This document shows positions 32,576-41,328 of a DNA stretch of 64,000 bases, one piece after another. The stretch is from Acidimicrobiales bacterium. GTDB taxonomy: Bacteria > Actinomycetota > Acidimicrobiia > Acidimicrobiales > Aldehydirespiratoraceae. The stretch is from contig JAWPML010000001.1 of the NCBI GenBank assembly GCA_033344915.1, positions 2,166,369-2,230,368 of the forward strand, given 5' to 3'. Below the pieces are notes generated by a model. The model was not told the origin of the DNA. It worked only from the letters and a program-made list of their open reading frames with translations, and searched no databases. The translations under genes and the position numbers were made by a program. Each line of letters starts with the position of its first letter. Within the stretch, counting starts at the first letter, position 1.

Positions 32576-35320
32576 TCAGCTGCAGCCGCTGGTGGTGCCG
32601 CAGTCGCCGCAGACGTAGCAGGCACCGGCGCGCTGCATCGGCACGCCACAGGTCATGCAGAACGGCGCATCCGCGGCCGCGGCAGGCGGATCCGGCGGGA
32701 TCTCGGACCCCTGGACGGTCTCGGTGACCTGCTCCTCCACGCCCGGCAGCGTCGGCTGGATGCGTTCGTCGGTGGTGAGGATGCCGAGACCGGACCGTTC
32801 GTCGTGGCTCAGGTACATCACGGCGAGCTTGCGGAACAGATAGTCCATCAGGCTGTTGGCGATCCGGATCTCCGCGTCGTCCGTCATGCCCGCCGGCTCG
32901 AACCGCATGCCCACGAACGCCTCGACGAAGGCCGACAGCGGCACCCCGTACTGGAGCCCGTGGCTCAGCGAGATCGCGAAGGCGTCCATGATCCCGGCGA
33001 GGGTCGATCCCTGCTTCGAGACCCGCACGAAGATCTCGCCCGGTCGACCGTCGGCGTACTCGCCGACGGTGACGAAGCCCTTGCAGTCCGCCACGCGGAA
33101 CTCGAACGTGCGCGACGCCCGCGAGCGGGGCAGCCGCTCTCGCACGGGCTCCGGTACGACCGGTGCGGACTCGCCCGGCTTCCCGTCGCCGGCCGAGAGC
33201 GGCTGGGCGACCGGCTCGCCCGGCTTCCCGTTTCCGGTCGACAGGGGTTGGGCGACCTTGCAGTTGTCGCGGTAGAGCGCCACGGCCTTGAGACCGAGCC
33301 GCCAGGACTCGATGAGCAGCAGCTCGATCTCCTCGACGGTGGCGGTCTCCGGCAGGTTCACGGTCTTGGAGATCGCGCCGGAGATGAACGGCTGCACCGC
33401 CCCCATCATCTTCACGTGGCCGAGATGGTGAATCGGGTCGGCCCCGAGCGAGCAGGCGAAGACGGGAAGGTGGGCCGGGTCGAGCCCCGGCGCGCCGACC
33501 GCGGTGTGGTTCGCGTCGATGTGGGCGACGATCGCGTCGGTCTCGTCCTTCGTGTAGCCGAGGTTGCGCAGCGCCCGTGGCACCGACCGGTTGACGAAGC
33601 TCATCGTGCCCCCGCCGACCAGCCGCTTGAACTTCACGAGCCCGAGGTCGGGCTCGACGCCGGTGGTGTCACAGTCCATCAGCAGCCCGATCGTGCCCGT
33701 GGGCGCGAGCACGCTCGCCTGCGAGTTGCGCACGCCGCCCTTCGCGGCCTGGTCGCACGCTTCGTCCCAGGCGACCCGGGCCGCCTCGAGGATCGAGGCC
33801 GGCGCGAGCTCTTCGTCGACCGCGGCCGCCGCGGCCTGGTGCTGATCGAGCACGCGGAGCATGTGCTCACGATTCTCGGCGAAGCCGGCGAACGGACCCA
33901 TGCGGGCGGCGAGGCCGGCCGAGGTGCGGTACGCCTCGCCCGTCATGAGGGCGGTGATCGACCCGGCGACCGCCCGCCCGCCGTCGGAGTCGTAGGGCAG
34001 GCCGAGCGTCATCAGCAGGGCGCCGAGGTTCGCGTAGCCGATGCCGAGCTGACGGAACCGCCGGGCGTTCTCTCCGATGGCCTCGGTCGGATAGTCAGCG
34101 TTGCCGACGAGGATCTCCTGGGCGGTGAACAGCACCTGCACCGCGTGAGCGAACCCCTCCACGTCGAACCCGTCGACGTCGTTGCCATGGGTCAGGAACT
34201 CGAGCAGATTGAGCGACGCCAGATTGCAGGCTGAGTCGTCGAGATGCATGAATTCCGCGCACGGATTGCTCGCCGTGATCCGGCCGGTGTTCGCTGCGGT
34301 GTGCCAGTGGTTGATCGTGGTGTCGAACTGGATGCCGGGATCGGCGCACTCCCACGACGCCTCGGCGACCTGACGGAAGACGGCGCGGGCCTTCACGGTG
34401 TCGAGCACGGCGCCGTCGCCGCGGGCGGTGAGCGCCCAGTCGCCGTCGTCGATCACGGCCTGCATGAAGTCGTCGCTGACGCGGATCGAGTTGTTGGCGT
34501 TCTGGTACTGCACCGAGTGGATGTCGGCACCGTCGAGGCTCATGTCGAACCCGGCCGCCTCGAGCGCCCGGGCCTTGCGTTCCTCGCGGGCCTTGCACCA
34601 GATGAACTCCTCGATGTCGGGATGATCGGCATCGAGGATGACCATCTTGGCGGCGCGGCGGGTCTTGCCGCCCGACTTGATCGTGCCGGCCGACGCGTCG
34701 GCGCCCCGCATGAAGCTCACGGGTCCGCTGGCGGTGCCGCCGCCGTTGAGCAGCTCGGTGGAGGCCCGGATCCGTGACAGGTTGACGCCGGCGCCGCTGC
34801 CCCCCTTGAAGATGCGGCCCTCCTCGGCGTACCAGTTGAGGATCGAGTCCATGGTGTCGTCGACGCTCAGGATGAAGCAGGCGGAGGCCTGCTGGGGCAC
34901 ATCGGCGACGCCGATGTTGAACCACACGGGCGAGTTGAAGGCGGCCTTCTGGGTGACGAGCAGGTGGATCAGCTCGGCCCGGAAGGCGTCGCGTTCGGCT
35001 TCGTCGGCGAAGTAGCCGTCGCGCCCGCCCCACGTGGTGATCGTGTCGACGATGCGGCCGACGACCTGGCGCAGCGAGGACTCCCGCTCCGGCGTGTCGG
35101 GCGTGCCGCGCAAGTACTTCTGGGCGAGGATGTTGGTGGCGTTCTGCGACCAACCCACGGGCACCTCGATGTCGAGCTGCTCGAACGCCACGGAGCCGTC
35201 GCGATGGTCCGTCAGTCGGGCGTCGCGCCGCTCCCACTCGACGACGTCGAAGGGGTCGGCCCCTTCGGGGACGAACCGGCGGCGGATACCAAGCACCGCC
35301 TGATCGGGGGCGAGCGTCAT
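32576..35320 (-). CDS. nrdJ: Vitamin B12-dependent ribonucleotide reductase (class II)
   Basis: 914 residues. Signatures are FNSPVWFNIGV, QASACFILSVDD, NPCAEFMHLDDSACNLASLNL (thiyl/radical site and substrate loop), and a C-terminal zinc ribbon (CMTCGVPM, CYVCGDCG). No N-terminal ATP-cone. It makes all four dNTPs using adenosylcobalamin, without oxygen. The linker near 33168-33257 holds a 15-residue tandem repeat (VAQPLSxGxGKPGE twice). It lies near lexA, as in other actinobacteria where lexA, nrdR and nrdJ cluster; nrdR itself is not seen here. Confidence 0.95.
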   Translation of the reverse strand: MTLAPDQAVLGIRRRFVPEGADPFDVVEWERRDARLTDHRDGSVAFEQLDIEVPVGWSQNATNILAQKYLRGTPDTPERESSLRQVVGRIVDTITTWGGRDGYFADEAERDAFRAELIHLLVTQKAAFNSPVWFNIGVADVPQQASACFILSVDDTMDSILNWYAEEGRIFKGGSGAGVNLSRIRASTELLNGGGTASGPVSFMRGADASAGTIKSGGKTRRAAKMVILDADHPDIEEFIWCKAREERKARALEAAGFDMSLDGADIHSVQYQNANNSIRVSDDFMQAVIDDGDWALTARGDGAVLDTVKARAVFRQVAEASWECADPGIQFDTTINHWHTAANTGRITASNPCAEFMHLDDSACNLASLNLLEFLTHGNDVDGFDVEGFAHAVQVLFTAQEILVGNADYPTEAIGENARRFRQLGIGYANLGALLMTLGLPYDSDGGRAVAGSITALMTGEAYRTSAGLAARMGPFAGFAENREHMLRVLDQHQAAAAAVDEELAPASILEAARVAWDEACDQAAKGGVRNSQASVLAPTGTIGLLMDCDTTGVEPDLGLVKFKRLVGGGTMSFVNRSVPRALRNLGYTKDETDAIVAHIDANHTAVGAPGLDPAHLPVFACSLGADPIHHLGHVKMMGAVQPFISGAISKTVNLPETATVEEIELLLIESWRLGLKAVALYRDNCKVAQPLSTGNGKPGEPVAQPLSAGDGKPGESAPVVPEPVRERLPRSRASRTFEFRVADCKGFVTVGEYADGRPGEIFVRVSKQGSTLAGIMDAFAISLSHGLQYGVPLSAFVEAFVGMRFEPAGMTDDAEIRIANSLMDYLFRKLAVMYLSHDERSGLGILTTDERIQPTLPGVEEQVTETVQGSEIPPDPPAAAADAPFCMTCGVPMQRAGACYVCGDCGTTSGCS

Positions 35321-35658
35321 GTGCGTGGTCCTTCGCGGTTGCAGGCGGGTGTCGGGCGGTGGTGGAGGGGCGAAGTGGCCGTGCGGACGGATCGACCTGG
35401 GTAAGAGGGCGGCACCATTGGCGCCGTTCTCCCCACACCCCCCGGTGCAGGACCCCCAAGGAGCGATTCCGACTCAGCTGAGCGAGACGATTGCCACCAC
35501 CATCCTGGCGATCCGCACCGCACGGCGAAGCGAACCCTACGGGGGACACCATGTGAACGAAAAGGGGAGGCCATGTGGATTTCCGGGGGATATCGCCGTG
35601 GCCATCCACAGATCATCCCCATCGCGGTGGAGAACCCGATTCGGTAGGGTCCGGGCCG
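35321..35658. promoter_or_regulatory. Intergenic region between nrdJ and the RibD-like gene
   Basis: 338 nt without a gene. Towards nrdJ (minus strand) a hairpin CGGCGCC-AAU-GGUGCCG lies at 35426-35410 with partial extension to about 35434/35402, a possible 5' UTR structure. Near 35474-35483 is the palindrome CTCAGCTGAG. At 35574-35610 TGTGGAT and ATCCACA form an inverted repeat with a 23-nt spacer, close to but not equal to DnaA boxes. I could not recognise an NrdR box or a cobalamin riboswitch. Confidence 0.5.
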
Positions 35659-36402
35659 ATGCGCCAGCTCATCCCGACCCCGATCGACGAGGTCGACCCC
35701 CTCGACCTCTACCCCGCCGACGCGCGCCCGCGACCGGCGGACCGGCCCTGGCTGATGGTCAACATGATCGCGAGCGTGGACGGGGCCACGGCGGTGGACG
35801 GCGTGAGCGGCGGGCTCGGCGGACCCGCCGACAAGGCGGTGTTTCGCGCCGTGCGGGCGAGCTGCGACATGGTGCTCGTCGCGTCGGCCACCGCGATCGC
35901 GGAGCGCTATCGGATGCCGGTCACCTCGCCCGAGGTGACGGCCCGACGGGCCGACGCCGGCCGACCGCCGGCCCCCGGACTCGCCATCGTGACCGCCAGC
36001 GGACGGATCGACCCGACGGTACCGGCCTTCGCCGAGCGGCCCGACGGGGTCGGCCCACCCCTCGTGATCACGGGCGAGGATGCCGATGCAGCGGCGCTCG
36101 CCGAACTCGATGCCGAGATCGTGCGGGTGAGCGCGCCCACACCGGAACCCACCCTCGTGCTGGCGGCGCTCGCCGAACGCGGGATCGAGGTGGTGCTGGC
36201 CGAGGGCGGGCCGTCGTTCAACGCCCGACTCCACGCGGCCGACATGATCGACGAACTCTGCCTCAGCCTCTCGCCGACCCTCGTCGGGGGGACGTCGTCG
36301 AGGATCCTGGCCGACGATGGCGGCGGCGAGCTGCATCGCCTGCGGCTGGCCCGCCTGCTCGAGGCGGACGGCCTGTTGTTCGCCCGGTACGTGCGGGCCT
36401 GA
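35659..36402 (+). CDS. RibD C-terminal/dihydrofolate reductase-fold reductase
   Basis: 247 residues, opening with WLMVNMIASVDGATAVDG and ending with EGGPSFNARLHAADMIDEL, the two signature patches of the RibD_C fold (5-amino-6-(5-phosphoribosylamino)uracil reductase). No deaminase domain, so it is a stand-alone reductase or a related NADPH enzyme. Riboflavin or F420/pterin chemistry is possible; no other rib gene is nearby. It converges with the LysM gene, 2 nt between stops. Confidence 0.82.
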   Translation: MRQLIPTPIDEVDPLDLYPADARPRPADRPWLMVNMIASVDGATAVDGVSGGLGGPADKAVFRAVRASCDMVLVASATAIAERYRMPVTSPEVTARRADAGRPPAPGLAIVTASGRIDPTVPAFAERPDGVGPPLVITGEDADAAALAELDAEIVRVSAPTPEPTLVLAALAERGIEVVLAEGGPSFNARLHAADMIDELCLSLSPTLVGGTSSRILADDGGGELHRLRLARLLEADGLLFARYVRA

Positions 36403-36404
36403 AC

Positions 36405-36776
36405 TCAATCGACCAGCGAACCGGGGACGGTCAGGAGCTGGCCGGGCTGGAGCGAACCGGGACCGGCGATCTCCCGGAGCGCAGCCACCATCGGACGCGG
36501 GTCGGTGCCCGGGGCCAGGGTCTCGGCGATGCTCCACAGTGTGTCGCCCGGCTGGACGACCACCAGCACCGCCGCAGCGGCATCGGCCTCGGGCGTGGAC
36601 GTGGCGTCGGCCGAACGCCCGAACGAGGCGATGCCGAGCACCAGGCCGACGACCACGGCGACGACGGCCAGGCGGCGGCGCCGGTACACCTCCGGGCTCA
36701 CGGGGCGGACGGCCACCGGTGCATCGAAAGCGGCCCGGTCGACGAAGTGCGGTTGGGGGGCGAAGGCTGCGGTCAT
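36405..36776 (-). CDS. Small single-pass membrane protein with LysM domain (candidate SOS division inhibitor)
   Basis: 123 residues. An N-terminal cytoplasmic part precedes one membrane helix (LAVVAVVVGLVLGIASFG), then a short linker and a C-terminal LysM domain (VVVQPGDTLWSIAETLAPG). Length, topology and place beside lexA match YneA of Bacillus, DivS of corynebacteria and ChiZ (Rv2719c) of mycobacteria, which hold up septation during SOS. It is read away from lexA across LexA boxes. The ATG at 36776 is preferred; an in-frame GTG at 36806 is the alternative. Function is inferred from position and form. Confidence 0.75.
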   Translation of the reverse strand: MTAAFAPQPHFVDRAAFDAPVAVRPVSPEVYRRRRLAVVAVVVGLVLGIASFGRSADATSTPEADAAAAVLVVVQPGDTLWSIAETLAPGTDPRPMVAALREIAGPGSLQPGQLLTVPGSLVD

Positions 36777-36907
36777 GGGTTCGAGTGTGCTCCTGGGGTG
36801 TGACACTCACCGGAGGAAGCGGTCCGGTCGGTGCCGATTCGGGGGTGAAGGTGCGAAATTTCACCGGGGTACTTGACGGCGAACGAATGTTTGGCGAACA
36901 TGTGTGC

Positions 36908-36921
36908 GGCGAACAGTCGTT
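36908..36921. promoter_or_regulatory. LexA box, lexA/LysM divergent region (first)
   Basis: CGAAC-AGTC-GTTCG, a perfect match to the Gram-positive LexA box CGAAC-N4-GTTCG, 87 nt before the lexA ATG. A degenerate copy (CGAAC-GAAT-GTTTG) lies at 36880-36893. Confidence 0.9.
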
Positions 36922-36935
36922 CGAACGTCAGTCAA

Positions 36936-36949
36936 CCCGAACATCTGTT
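36936..36949. promoter_or_regulatory. LexA box, lexA/LysM divergent region (second)
   Basis: CGAAC-ATCT-GTTCG, a second perfect match, centred 28 nt from the first so that two LexA dimers could bind near-adjacent helix faces. Expected to give lexA autorepression and to control the divergent LysM gene. A TTGACG at 36873 may be a -35, but no convincing -10 is seen. Confidence 0.9.
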
Positions 36950-37008
36950 CGTTGTCAACAACTCACCCACAGGTTTCCCCGCAGGGGAAACCACCCCCGG
37001 AGGCGACC

Positions 37009-37644
37009 ATGCCCGACAAGCTCACCAAGCGTCAGCGTCAGATCCTCGACGTCATCGTCGCCCACCAGACCGATCGCGGGTACCCGCCGTCGGTGCGCGA
37101 GATCGGTGAGGCGGTGGGGCTGCGCTCCCCCGCCACCGTGAAGTCACATCTCGACAACCTGCGAGACGCCGGATATCTCGTCCGCGATCCCGCCAAGCCG
37201 CGGGCGATCCAGGTCCACTACAACGGCGACGCGAACACGGCCAACACCGCCGACCGCCGTCCCGTCCGCCATGTGCCCCTCGTCGGCGACGTCGCCGCCG
37301 GCACCGACGTGCTCGCCGAGCAGAACGTCGAGGAGCTCGTGCCGATGCCGGCGGACCTCACCGGCGACGGTGAGCTGTTCATGTTGCGGGTGCGGGGCGA
37401 CTCGATGATCGACCTGGGCATCTTCGACGGCGACTTCGTCGTCTGTCGCAGCCAGACCGAAGCGGCCGACGGCGACATCGTGGTCGCCGGGATCCCCGGC
37501 GAGGAAGCCACCGTGAAGACCCTGAAGCGGCGCGGCGATCAGGTCGTACTCGTGCCGGCCAACGAGCGGCTGAGCGAGATGGTGTTCACCGCCGACGAGG
37601 TCACCGTCTTCGGACGGGTCGTCACGGTGATGCGCAAGCTCTGA
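37009..37644 (+). CDS. lexA: SOS repressor LexA
   Basis: 211 residues. A winged-helix N-terminal domain (QRQILDVIVAHQTDRGYPPSVREIG) precedes the self-cleavage domain: scissile A97-G98 in DVAAG, catalytic S132 in GDSM and K170 in ATVKTLKR. With RecA-ssDNA it cleaves itself and releases SOS genes. CGGAGG precedes the ATG by 5-8 nt. Its own boxes lie at 36908 and 36936, and recA has one at 48366, giving a closed regulatory loop within the window. Confidence 0.97.
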   Translation: MPDKLTKRQRQILDVIVAHQTDRGYPPSVREIGEAVGLRSPATVKSHLDNLRDAGYLVRDPAKPRAIQVHYNGDANTANTADRRPVRHVPLVGDVAAGTDVLAEQNVEELVPMPADLTGDGELFMLRVRGDSMIDLGIFDGDFVVCRSQTEAADGDIVVAGIPGEEATVKTLKRRGDQVVLVPANERLSEMVFTADEVTVFGRVVTVMRKL

Positions 37645-37659
37645 GCGAACGCCGCGGCG

Positions 37660-38739
37660 TCACACGCCGTGGGTCAGGAGATCGACCAGCGCGGCATGGG
37701 TGTCGTCGAGCCATTGCCGCTCGACGTACTCCCCCGCCGTGTGGGCGATCGTCGGGTCGCCGGGCCCGAAATTGCTGGCCGGCACGCCGCGCGCCGCGAA
37801 GAACGCCACATCGGTCCATCCGAGCTTCGCCCGCACCTCGAGACCCGAGCGGGCCACGAGCGATTCGAGCAGCGGGTTCTCGAGCCCCGGGCGCGCCGGC
37901 GGCGAGCAGTCGACCACCTCGAGGGTGTCGCCCTCGGCCAGCGCGGGCTCGAGGAGGTCGCGCACGAACGCCTCCGCCTCCTCGGCCGTGCGGTCCGGGG
38001 CGAACCGGTGGTTGATCCGGATCATCGAGCGGTCCGGGACCACATTGCCGGCGACCCCGCCCTCCACGTGCACGGCTTGCAGCGCCTCGCGGTAGGCACA
38101 ACCTTCCACGATCGGCTCGCGCGGTCGATACGTGTCGATGATGTTCAGCAGCGGGCCGAGGCGATGGATGGCGTTGCGTCCCATCCACGGTCGCGCCGTG
38201 TGGGCCCGGGCCCCGACGAGGGTCACCTCGAAGCGCATCGTCCCCTGACAACCGGCCTCGATCGCCCCGAGGGTCGGCTCGCCCAGCAGGGCGACATCGC
38301 CCTCCAGCAGGTGGGGCGCCTCGGCGTCGATCTCACGCAAGCCGTTGTGGACCACGGCCACTTCCTCGCGGGCGTAGAACACATAGGTCACATCCACCGC
38401 CGGTTCGGTGACGGTGCGGGCGAGTTCGAGCATCGTGGCGATGCCACCCTTCATGTCGGTCGCACCGACACCGGAGAGGCGGTCCCCGTCGATCGTCGCC
38501 CCGACGTTGCCGTCGGGCGGCACCGTGTCGGTGTGCCCACCGAGGACGAGCCGGCGCTCGCGCCCGAGGTCAGTGCGGGCGATCAGGTTGTCGCCGATGC
38601 GATCGACGTGGAGATGACCGAGGATCCGAAGCTCCGCCTCGAGCACGTCGGTGATCGCCTGCTCCTCGAAGCTGACCGACGGAATGTCGATGAGCGCGGC
38701 GGTGAGGGCGAACAGATCCCCGCGGGGCAGTGGGCTCAT
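37660..38739 (-). CDS. dapE: Succinyl-diaminopimelate desuccinylase
   Basis: 359 residues, M20 metallopeptidase fold: LVLGGHTDTVPPDGN (metal His/Asp), GVGATDMKGGIATML, the Glu of the catalytic EE pair in YAREEVAVV, and a dimerisation domain in the middle. It removes succinate from N-succinyl-LL-DAP to give LL-DAP for lysine and peptidoglycan. Last gene of the dap operon; it ends 15 nt from lexA (convergent). Confidence 0.93.
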   Translation of the reverse strand: MSPLPRGDLFALTAALIDIPSVSFEEQAITDVLEAELRILGHLHVDRIGDNLIARTDLGRERRLVLGGHTDTVPPDGNVGATIDGDRLSGVGATDMKGGIATMLELARTVTEPAVDVTYVFYAREEVAVVHNGLREIDAEAPHLLEGDVALLGEPTLGAIEAGCQGTMRFEVTLVGARAHTARPWMGRNAIHRLGPLLNIIDTYRPREPIVEGCAYREALQAVHVEGGVAGNVVPDRSMIRINHRFAPDRTAEEAEAFVRDLLEPALAEGDTLEVVDCSPPARPGLENPLLESLVARSGLEVRAKLGWTDVAFFAARGVPASNFGPGDPTIAHTAGEYVERQWLDDTHAALVDLLTHGV

Positions 38740-38766
38740 CGGCGCCTCGACATGGGTCTCATTCGA

Positions 38767-39591
38767 TCAGGTCGCGGCCCCGTGGTCGCGGAGGATCTCG
38801 TTGAGCTGCGACTTGTCGTGGCGCTCACCCGGGTTCAACCGCCGGATCACGAGCAGCGCCGGGAGCCCGAACTGGCCACCGGGGAAGTCACGCGGCCGGG
38901 TGCCGGCGACGGCCACACACCACGCCGGCACCTCGCCCCGGGCGATCTCCTCGCCGGTCTCGACGTCGATGACCGGCATCGAACCCGACAGGATCGCACC
39001 GGCGCCCAGCACCGACCCCTCGCCGACGCGGGCGCCCTCGACCACGATGCAGCGACTGCCGATCATGCATTCGTCCTCGATGATCACCGGCGCGGCCTGG
39101 GCCGGTTCGAGCACGCCGCCGATCCCCACACCCCCGCTGAGGTGGACGTTCCTGCCGATCTGGGCACACGACCCGACCGTCGCCCAGGTGTCGACCATCG
39201 AGTTCTCGCCGACATAGGCGCCGATGTTCACATAGCTGGGCATCATCACGACGCCGGGCGCCTGGTAGCTGCCCCACCGGGCCTGGGCGCCCGGAACGAC
39301 GCGGACCCCGCGCTCCATGTAGTTCGTCTTCAGCGGGATCTTGTCGGCGTACTCGAACGGCGCGTTCTCGATCGTCTCCATCTTGGAGATACGGAACAGC
39401 AACAGCACGGCGTACTTGCACCACTGGTGGACGACGACGGCGCCGTCCGCACCCACCTCGGCCACCCGGGCGACACCGGTGTCGAGCTGGTCGATCGCCT
39501 CGTGGACCGTCGCGATGACCTCCGGGTCGTCGGTGTCGATGGTGTCACGGCCCTCCCAGAGGGCCTCGATACGGGACTGGAGATCGGACAT
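38767..39591 (-). CDS. dapD: Tetrahydrodipicolinate N-succinyltransferase
   Basis: 274 residues, the same length as E. coli DapD. The central part is a left-handed beta-helix of hexapeptide repeats (IGAYVGENSMVDTWATVGS, IGRNVHLSGGVGIGG). It transfers succinyl from succinyl-CoA to tetrahydrodipicolinate, opening the succinylase branch. It lies between dapE and the unknown membrane protein gene. Confidence 0.95.
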   Translation of the reverse strand: MSDLQSRIEALWEGRDTIDTDDPEVIATVHEAIDQLDTGVARVAEVGADGAVVVHQWCKYAVLLLFRISKMETIENAPFEYADKIPLKTNYMERGVRVVPGAQARWGSYQAPGVVMMPSYVNIGAYVGENSMVDTWATVGSCAQIGRNVHLSGGVGIGGVLEPAQAAPVIIEDECMIGSRCIVVEGARVGEGSVLGAGAILSGSMPVIDVETGEEIARGEVPAWCVAVAGTRPRDFPGGQFGLPALLVIRRLNPGERHDKSQLNEILRDHGAAT

Positions 39592-39601
39592 GGCGGGCAC
39601 C

Positions 39602-40225
39602 CTAGCGGCCCGGCTCGGCGGGCCACTCGCCCGCGGACCAGGGTGACGGCGGCGGGGGCGCGGCCGTGCGCGTGCGCCGTCGCGTGTCACGGATCGCGCT
39701 CACGATCGCCAGCGCGGTACCGCCGAGGACGAGGGGAAGTCCGATGATCAGCGCCGCCGCGATCGCGCCGGTGATCACGCCCGTCGGGTCGCGCCCGATG
39801 GCCACGGTGGCGTCGCCGGCGGTCACCTCGAGCCGATAGCGGCCGGGAGCGAGGTCGGCGGTGGCGATCTCGCGCCCGGAATCGCCGAACCAGTCGTAGC
39901 TGGACCCTCCGCTGCGCCCGAGCGCCACGACCTCGCCCGCCTCGTCGACCAACTGGTAGCGCAGCCCCGATTGGGACCGGCTCGAGGGCTCGATGAACAG
40001 GTCCCAGGAGACGTCCTCCTCGACCACGAATGATGCGGGTGTCTCGGCATCGGCGCGGTACATCTCGTCGACGCGATCGCGAAACGCCGGGATCCGCGCC
40101 CCGATCCACACGACGGCGACGATCCCCCCGAGGGCGACCAGGCCGACGCCGATCCAGATCCCGGGGCTGCGCCGGCGCGGTTGCGGGGTCGGACGGGTCG
40201 GCGGGGGCGGCAGCGTCGAGGTCAT
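39602..40225 (-). CDS. Unknown two-helix membrane protein inside the dap operon
   Basis: 207 residues. A Pro-rich N-terminus (TSTLPPPPTRPTPQPRRR) precedes helix 1 (IWIGVGLVALGGIVAVVWIGA). An extracellular beta-rich domain of about 110 residues (VVEEDVSWDLFIEPSS ... LAPGRYRLEVTAGDATVAIG) then leads to helix 2 (ITGAIAAALIIGLPLVLGGTALAIV) and a Pro-rich tail. Both ends would be cytoplasmic. I do not recognise the family. It overlaps dapC by 4 nt (ATGA), so it is made together with a lysine/peptidoglycan precursor enzyme; an envelope role is plausible but unproven. Confidence 0.7.
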   Translation of the reverse strand: MTSTLPPPPTRPTPQPRRRSPGIWIGVGLVALGGIVAVVWIGARIPAFRDRVDEMYRADAETPASFVVEEDVSWDLFIEPSSRSQSGLRYQLVDEAGEVVALGRSGGSSYDWFGDSGREIATADLAPGRYRLEVTAGDATVAIGRDPTGVITGAIAAALIIGLPLVLGGTALAIVSAIRDTRRRTRTAAPPPPSPWSAGEWPAEPGR

Positions 40226-41328
40226 GCGAGCCGGGCGGCGGCTCGTTCCAGCGCGTCCGTCGGCTGCACGACCGCGAGTCGGACATGACCGGCGGACTGA
40301 TCGCCGTAGAACTCGCCGGGGCTCACGATCACGCCCGCTTCCTCGGCCAGGCGCCGGGCCAGCGCCCAGGCATCGCCGCCGGGCGCCGCCGCCCAGAGGT
40401 AGAAGCCGCCGCCGGGCATCGGGACCGACACGTCGACAGCCGCGAACAACCGTCGGCCGACCTCGAGTCGCTCCCGGTAGATGTCACGCTGGGCCGCCAC
40501 GTGGCTCTGGTCGCTCCACGCGGCGATCGCCGCCGCCTGGACCGGACCGGGGACGATGCATCCCGCGTGCTTGCGGACCTCACGCAGATAGCGCACGATC
40601 TCCGCGTCGCCCGCGTAGAAGCCGGCCCGCACGCCGGCGAGGTTGGACCGTTTCGACAGGGAATGGACGGCGAGCACCCCACTCGTGCCGTTCGAGAGGA
40701 CGGTTCGACCGGGTCCGTCCCAGGTGAACTCGATGTAGCACTCGTCGCTCAAGACCAGCACGTCGTTCGCCCGCCCCCAGGCGGCCACCGCGTCGAGGTC
40801 GTCGAGTCCACCGGCCGGATTGCCCGGCGTGTTCACCCACAGACACAGCGCTCGGGCGGCGTCGACGGGGTCGATCGCGTCGAGATCGACGCGCCACTCG
40901 TCGTCGACCGGCACCGCCACGGCGCGGCAGCCGGCGAGCGTGGCCCCCATCTCGTAGGACGGGTAGGAGACCGCCGGGTACAGCACCGTGTCGAGCTCGG
41001 GACGGCGCAACTTGAGATAGTGCGGAGTCGACGCGACGAACTCCTTCGTGCCGATGCAGGCCGCGACCTCCGCCGCGGGATCCACGTCGACCCCGAACTC
41101 ACGGGCCAGCCACGCCGCGGCTGCCCCCCGGTAGTCGAGACTCCCGATCGAGGGCGGATAGCCCCGCTCGTCCCCCGACGTCGACAGCGCCTCGATGACT
41201 GCGTCGGGGGGCGCGTCGAAAGGTGCGCCGATCGAGCAGTCGATCACCTCGCCGTGGCGCTGTTGCGCCTCGGCTCGGAGGTCGTCGAGCCGGTCGTAGG
41301 GATAGGCGGGAGGGACGAAGCCGGTCAC
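40222..41328 (-). CDS. dapC: Succinyldiaminopimelate transaminase
   Basis: 368 residues, class I/II aminotransferase. The PLP lysine K226 is in VHSLSKRSNLAGVRAGF, with conserved NTPGNPAGG at 166-174 and the C-terminal Arg region GHVRLAVV. It converts N-succinyl-2-amino-6-oxopimelate to N-succinyl-LL-DAP using glutamate. Overlaps hflX and the membrane gene by 4 nt each. Confidence 0.9.
   Translation of the reverse strand: MTGFVPPAYPYDRLDDLRAEAQQRHGEVIDCSIGAPFDAPPDAVIEALSTSGDERGYPPSIGSLDYRGAAAAWLAREFGVDVDPAAEVAACIGTKEFVASTPHYLKLRRPELDTVLYPAVSYPSYEMGATLAGCRAVAVPVDDEWRVDLDAIDPVDAARALCLWVNTPGNPAGGLDDLDAVAAWGRANDVLVLSDECYIEFTWDGPGRTVLSNGTSGVLAVHSLSKRSNLAGVRAGFYAGDAEIVRYLREVRKHAGCIVPGPVQAAAIAAWSDQSHVAAQRDIYRERLEVGRRLFAAVDVSVPMPGGGFYLWAAAPGGDAWALARRLAEEAGVIVSPGEFYGDQSAGHVRLAVVQPTDALERAAARLA

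Noticed and set aside
35321-35560. Cobalamin riboswitch before nrdJ
   Set aside because: I could not find the conserved B12-box pattern on the transcribed strand.
35574-35610. TGTGGAT ... ATCCACA as an origin with DnaA boxes
   Set aside because: Each side has mismatches to TTATCCACA, there are only two sites, and dnaA/dnaN are absent. It may be a simple inverted repeat.
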